Assembly (NCBI GenBank): GCA_019914945.1
Contig: CM034103.1
Coordinates: forward strand, 2,170,001 to 2,234,000
From: Typha latifolia
Taxonomy: Eukaryota; Streptophyta; Magnoliopsida; Poales; Typhaceae
Direction of reading: 5' to 3'
DNA length: 64,000 nucleotides
The notes under the pieces were generated by a model. That model saw only the letters and a program-made list of their open reading frames with translations. It was not told the origin of the DNA and ran no database searches. How positions within the stretch are numbered: position 1 is the first letter of the stretch; every line of letters begins with the position of its first letter. Below, one piece after another: positions 61,283 through 64,000 of this stretch. A program made the position numbers and the translations under genes.

Positions 61283-62126
61283 CTATGTTTTGAAAAGCGG
61301 CCGCGGATTGCAAGCAGTCACCCCACCACACAACCCTCAAACAGAAAGCGAGCAGACAGTCTAATAATTAAATAATAAAAAATTAAAAATAATTATATAT
61401 AATATATAATATAATGCAAGATAGTCTAATATTTTTAATATATAAAAGTTAAAAATAATTATATATAATATATATTAATAGAATATATATATAATTTTTT
61501 TTAATAATGCACTATACCAAAATAATAAATAATATGATCAATTTACAACTATATAAAACTCACAACCATAATGTGTAACAGTATGATAATATACTAATAT
61601 GCTCATCAAGGATATTAGAACAATAGTAGATGTCTAGATGATTATCAAAAAAATAGAAAAGACGATAGGTAGTGAGGTGAAATCAAACATTAGTACAAGA
61701 GTAAAATAAAAATGTCCTTTTAGAAGATAACTTGCCCACTTACTCTCTCATGTCCCATCATATCTCAAAACTCTTTTCTTTTCACTAGTGATAGAGATAG
61801 ATGACACATCTTCTCCCCACCTACCCTCTTCTCCATACCTACTCCCTTTCTCCACACCTGCCACCCCTCTCTCTAATCTCCATTTCTTTCACTTTGGTGC
61901 TTTACTCCATCTCCCATCCTCTCGTGCTTTTCTCTCTTCAACTACATCAAACCTCTCTCACTTCTTCTCCTTTACTTCCCTATTCCTCTCTCACCCACCT
62001 CAACCTCTCTCGGAATCTTTAGTGGGAAGCCCATCCACCATTTCCCGGCCATATTCCAGGTTTGCAAGCTATTGGCACACCACCCGCTCAGACGGCTGCC
62101 CACCTTAGGCGCCTTTCAAAACACTG
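61283..62126. mobile_element. Non-autonomous hAT-like element, second family, copy 2
   Basis: 844 bp. Left CTATGTTTTGAAAAGCGGCC; inverse right CAGTGTTTTGAAAGGCGCC. Flanks TTTTTGTT (61275-61282) and TTTTTATG (62127-62134) agree at six of eight positions. Subterminal GC-rich words and a CT-rich middle match copies 1 and 3. Confidence 0.72.
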
Positions 62127-62378
62127 TTTTTATGATCCATTGAATACAAATGAATTTTCTCAGAACAATTCAGACTTTAAAATTGGTTTGAGGATACAAG
62201 GTAAGTAGGAAGTAGGAACTATAGCCAATATATATAACACCAATTGTCCACAAAAGGAATAGTCCCTGCATTATTTTACTTTTTATTATAAATAAGTGAA
62301 AAATGAAAGAAGCATATAACACTTAATACTTTGTATCAATGATATATCCATATCATAGTACATTAAGCATAATCAGAT

Positions 62379-63387
62379 CAGTGTATTAAAAGGCAGCCAT
62401 CACAGCTGCCTTGGCGGGGCAGAGAGCACCGATAGCCCTGCATAACGCAATGAGGCGATGTAACAACATTTGGACTGACTTGGCATCCTTGGCAGGCTAA
62501 GCAACTCGCTTTGATGGAATAAACAAGTTAGATACTTGGATCTAACCAGGCTAGCAGGTCTAGTACGGGTGGCAAGTTTGATAACTAACCTTTGAAAAAA
62601 ATTCCTAATCCCCCATATGTTCCTCTTCCCATGATTTGAACCCTAACCCAACCTCCTCTCTCAATCGGCAGCAAGCGACGGCGAAGCAGCGACAATATAA
62701 AGAAGGTACGATTTCTCTCTCACACGCACAATCTCACTCTCTTTTCACACCCCAACTGACAGTCACCGCCTATGACTTTCTCTCTCTCTCATTATTTCAC
62801 TCTCACTCTTCTCTGTCTCTCTTTATACTTCCTTCAGTGAGGTCAAGAGCTTGTTTCTCACTAGTAGAGGTGGAGGCATTCTTGGTTTAAGAGAGGAAGT
62901 GAAGCGGAAAAGAAGGAAGAGGGGAAATATATGAAAGTTCTCATGGTGGTTTTTTGCCATGAGGAAGAGTTGGGAGAAAGAGTATGACATGTAAGTGAAA
63001 AGAAAATGGGGATGTGAGAGAAGGTGTCACATGGACTAAATAGGTTTGTCTCATCATTAGTAGAAAGAAAAGAGTACTGAGACATAGGGGAGAGGAAAGA
63101 GCAAGTGAAGGTATTATTTTTTACTTTTTGTATATATAATAGTATATATTAAAATATATATATATATTATATTAGTAATTTTTATATACTACATTAGTAT
63201 ACTATATTCGTGTAGTGCACTATTAAAACTTGTAAATATACTATATTAATAATTTATTATATATTCTATTTATGATTAATTTTAATATTTATAAATTAAA
63301 GATACTAGACCGCCTTGGCCCACCTTCCACCTAGGCGCTATGCGGTGAGGTAACTGCCCGCAATCCATAACCATCTTTCAAAATATC
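62379..63387. mobile_element. Non-autonomous hAT-like element, second family, copy 3
   Basis: 1,009 bp. Left CAGTGTATTAAAAGGCAGCC; inverse right GATATTTTGAAAGATGG. Flanks AATCAGAT (62371-62378) and AATCAAAA (63388-63395) agree at six of eight positions. The right subterminal GGCGCTATGCGGTGAGGTAA resembles that of copy 1. No coding capacity. Confidence 0.7.
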
Positions 63388-64000
63388 AATCAAAATCTTA
63401 AATGTGTCAAGAAAGGTACTCTTACTTCTCATATTCAGGAAAAAAAAGTACACAAGAAGCCACCAGAAGAGGATCCCTAACACTTGAAGCAGTCTTAATC
63501 ACAAGTTAGCTTATTTCAATGAATTTATTAGCTAAGTTATCTAGTATGGCTGAACTTTTTTAATTCAAAGAGAGAAAGAATTTCTTGTTGTCACTATATT
63601 TCATATCACTTCAAAATACAACCCTAGAATCAACTATTCCTAAGGAAATATCTTGGTGAAACAAAAAATGACACATTAAATATGAAATGGAAAGCTAAGT
63701 TCTTCAACCATCTTGAGATATCTAAGATGAAATTAGTATTATCACCTATGCAGTCATCTATAACATGTTGTCTTTATTTTTAAAAACTACCACCTTAACG
63801 CCTTGGCTCCCGTCTTAGATGGAATATAAATAGGCTTCACGTAGGTCCGTCTTATGTGACTGTCTTAGCATCTCGTATTATATTTTAGTGTATAGATTGA
63901 CTCTGAAATTCAAAAATACTATACATGTTGATTAATTAGTAGATTCTAATAGCTTACTATAGTTCTTAACAAGAATGCATTAGTATATTATTAGATTGTA

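Larger units (their letters stand above)
59386..64000 (-). other. JMJ17: KDM5 intron continuing past the window edge
   Basis: No KDM5 exon could be recognised here although the next upstream exon (with the H-x-E/D iron ligands) must lie in this direction. The stretch holds two small hAT-like elements (61283-62126 and 62379-63387) and AT-rich DNA. A 33-bp exon-like segment at 61219-61251 was considered and not accepted. Confidence 0.6.

Noticed and set aside
1..64000. CRISPR arrays, operons, phage or bacterial defence systems
   Set aside because: Nothing of this kind is present; the sequence is plant nuclear DNA.

Overview
This is nuclear DNA from a flowering plant. The evidence is a microRNA393 precursor, plant-type MCTP and AHL genes, a plant KDM5 (JMJ17-type) gene with many introns, GT-AG introns rich in A+T, and several plant transposon families. 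A non-grass monocot is possible but I cannot prove it. No bacterial, organellar or CRISPR features were seen.

Layout. 1-1571 (+) is the 3' part of an apparently intronless MCTP (multiple C2 domain and transmembrane region) gene. 2689-8032 (-) is a complete five-exon AT-hook (AHL, type II) gene, convergent with MCTP. From 8.75 to 19.4 kb there is no protein gene I can support, but it holds one important RNA gene: MIR393 on the minus strand (hairpin 13555-13658). From 19433 to beyond the right edge the minus strand carries one very large gene, a KDM5/JARID1-class histone H3K4 demethylase. I place 32 exons whose phases all match, giving one open frame of 1,423 codons from the middle of the JmjC domain to the stop codon. 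The N-terminal exons (JmjN, first half of JmjC) lie beyond 64000.

The KDM5 introns are large because they are full of mobile DNA. They hold a complete hAT transposon with perfect 8-bp target duplications and a decayed transposase (23688-27354), relatives of it, a second small hAT-like family in three copies (55.5, 61.3 and 62.4 kb), a 279-bp TRIM-like element (32557-32835) and other MITE-like elements. One 13.9-kb intron (40288-54147 approximately) contains a decayed Ty3/gypsy element, interrupted by foreign DNA with 32-bp tandem repeats, which is itself interrupted by a decayed Ty1/copia element with only 106-bp LTRs.

The cellular genes are unrelated in pathway: membrane tethering and plasmodesmata (MCTP), chromatin/transcription (AHL, KDM5) and control of auxin receptors (miR393). 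I found no gene cluster or clear new system. The most notable points are the exon-by-exon KDM5 frame with a GC-AG intron, the AHL substitution in a conserved hexapeptide, the hAT family with a conserved palindrome, the TRIM-like element and the three-level nested insertion.
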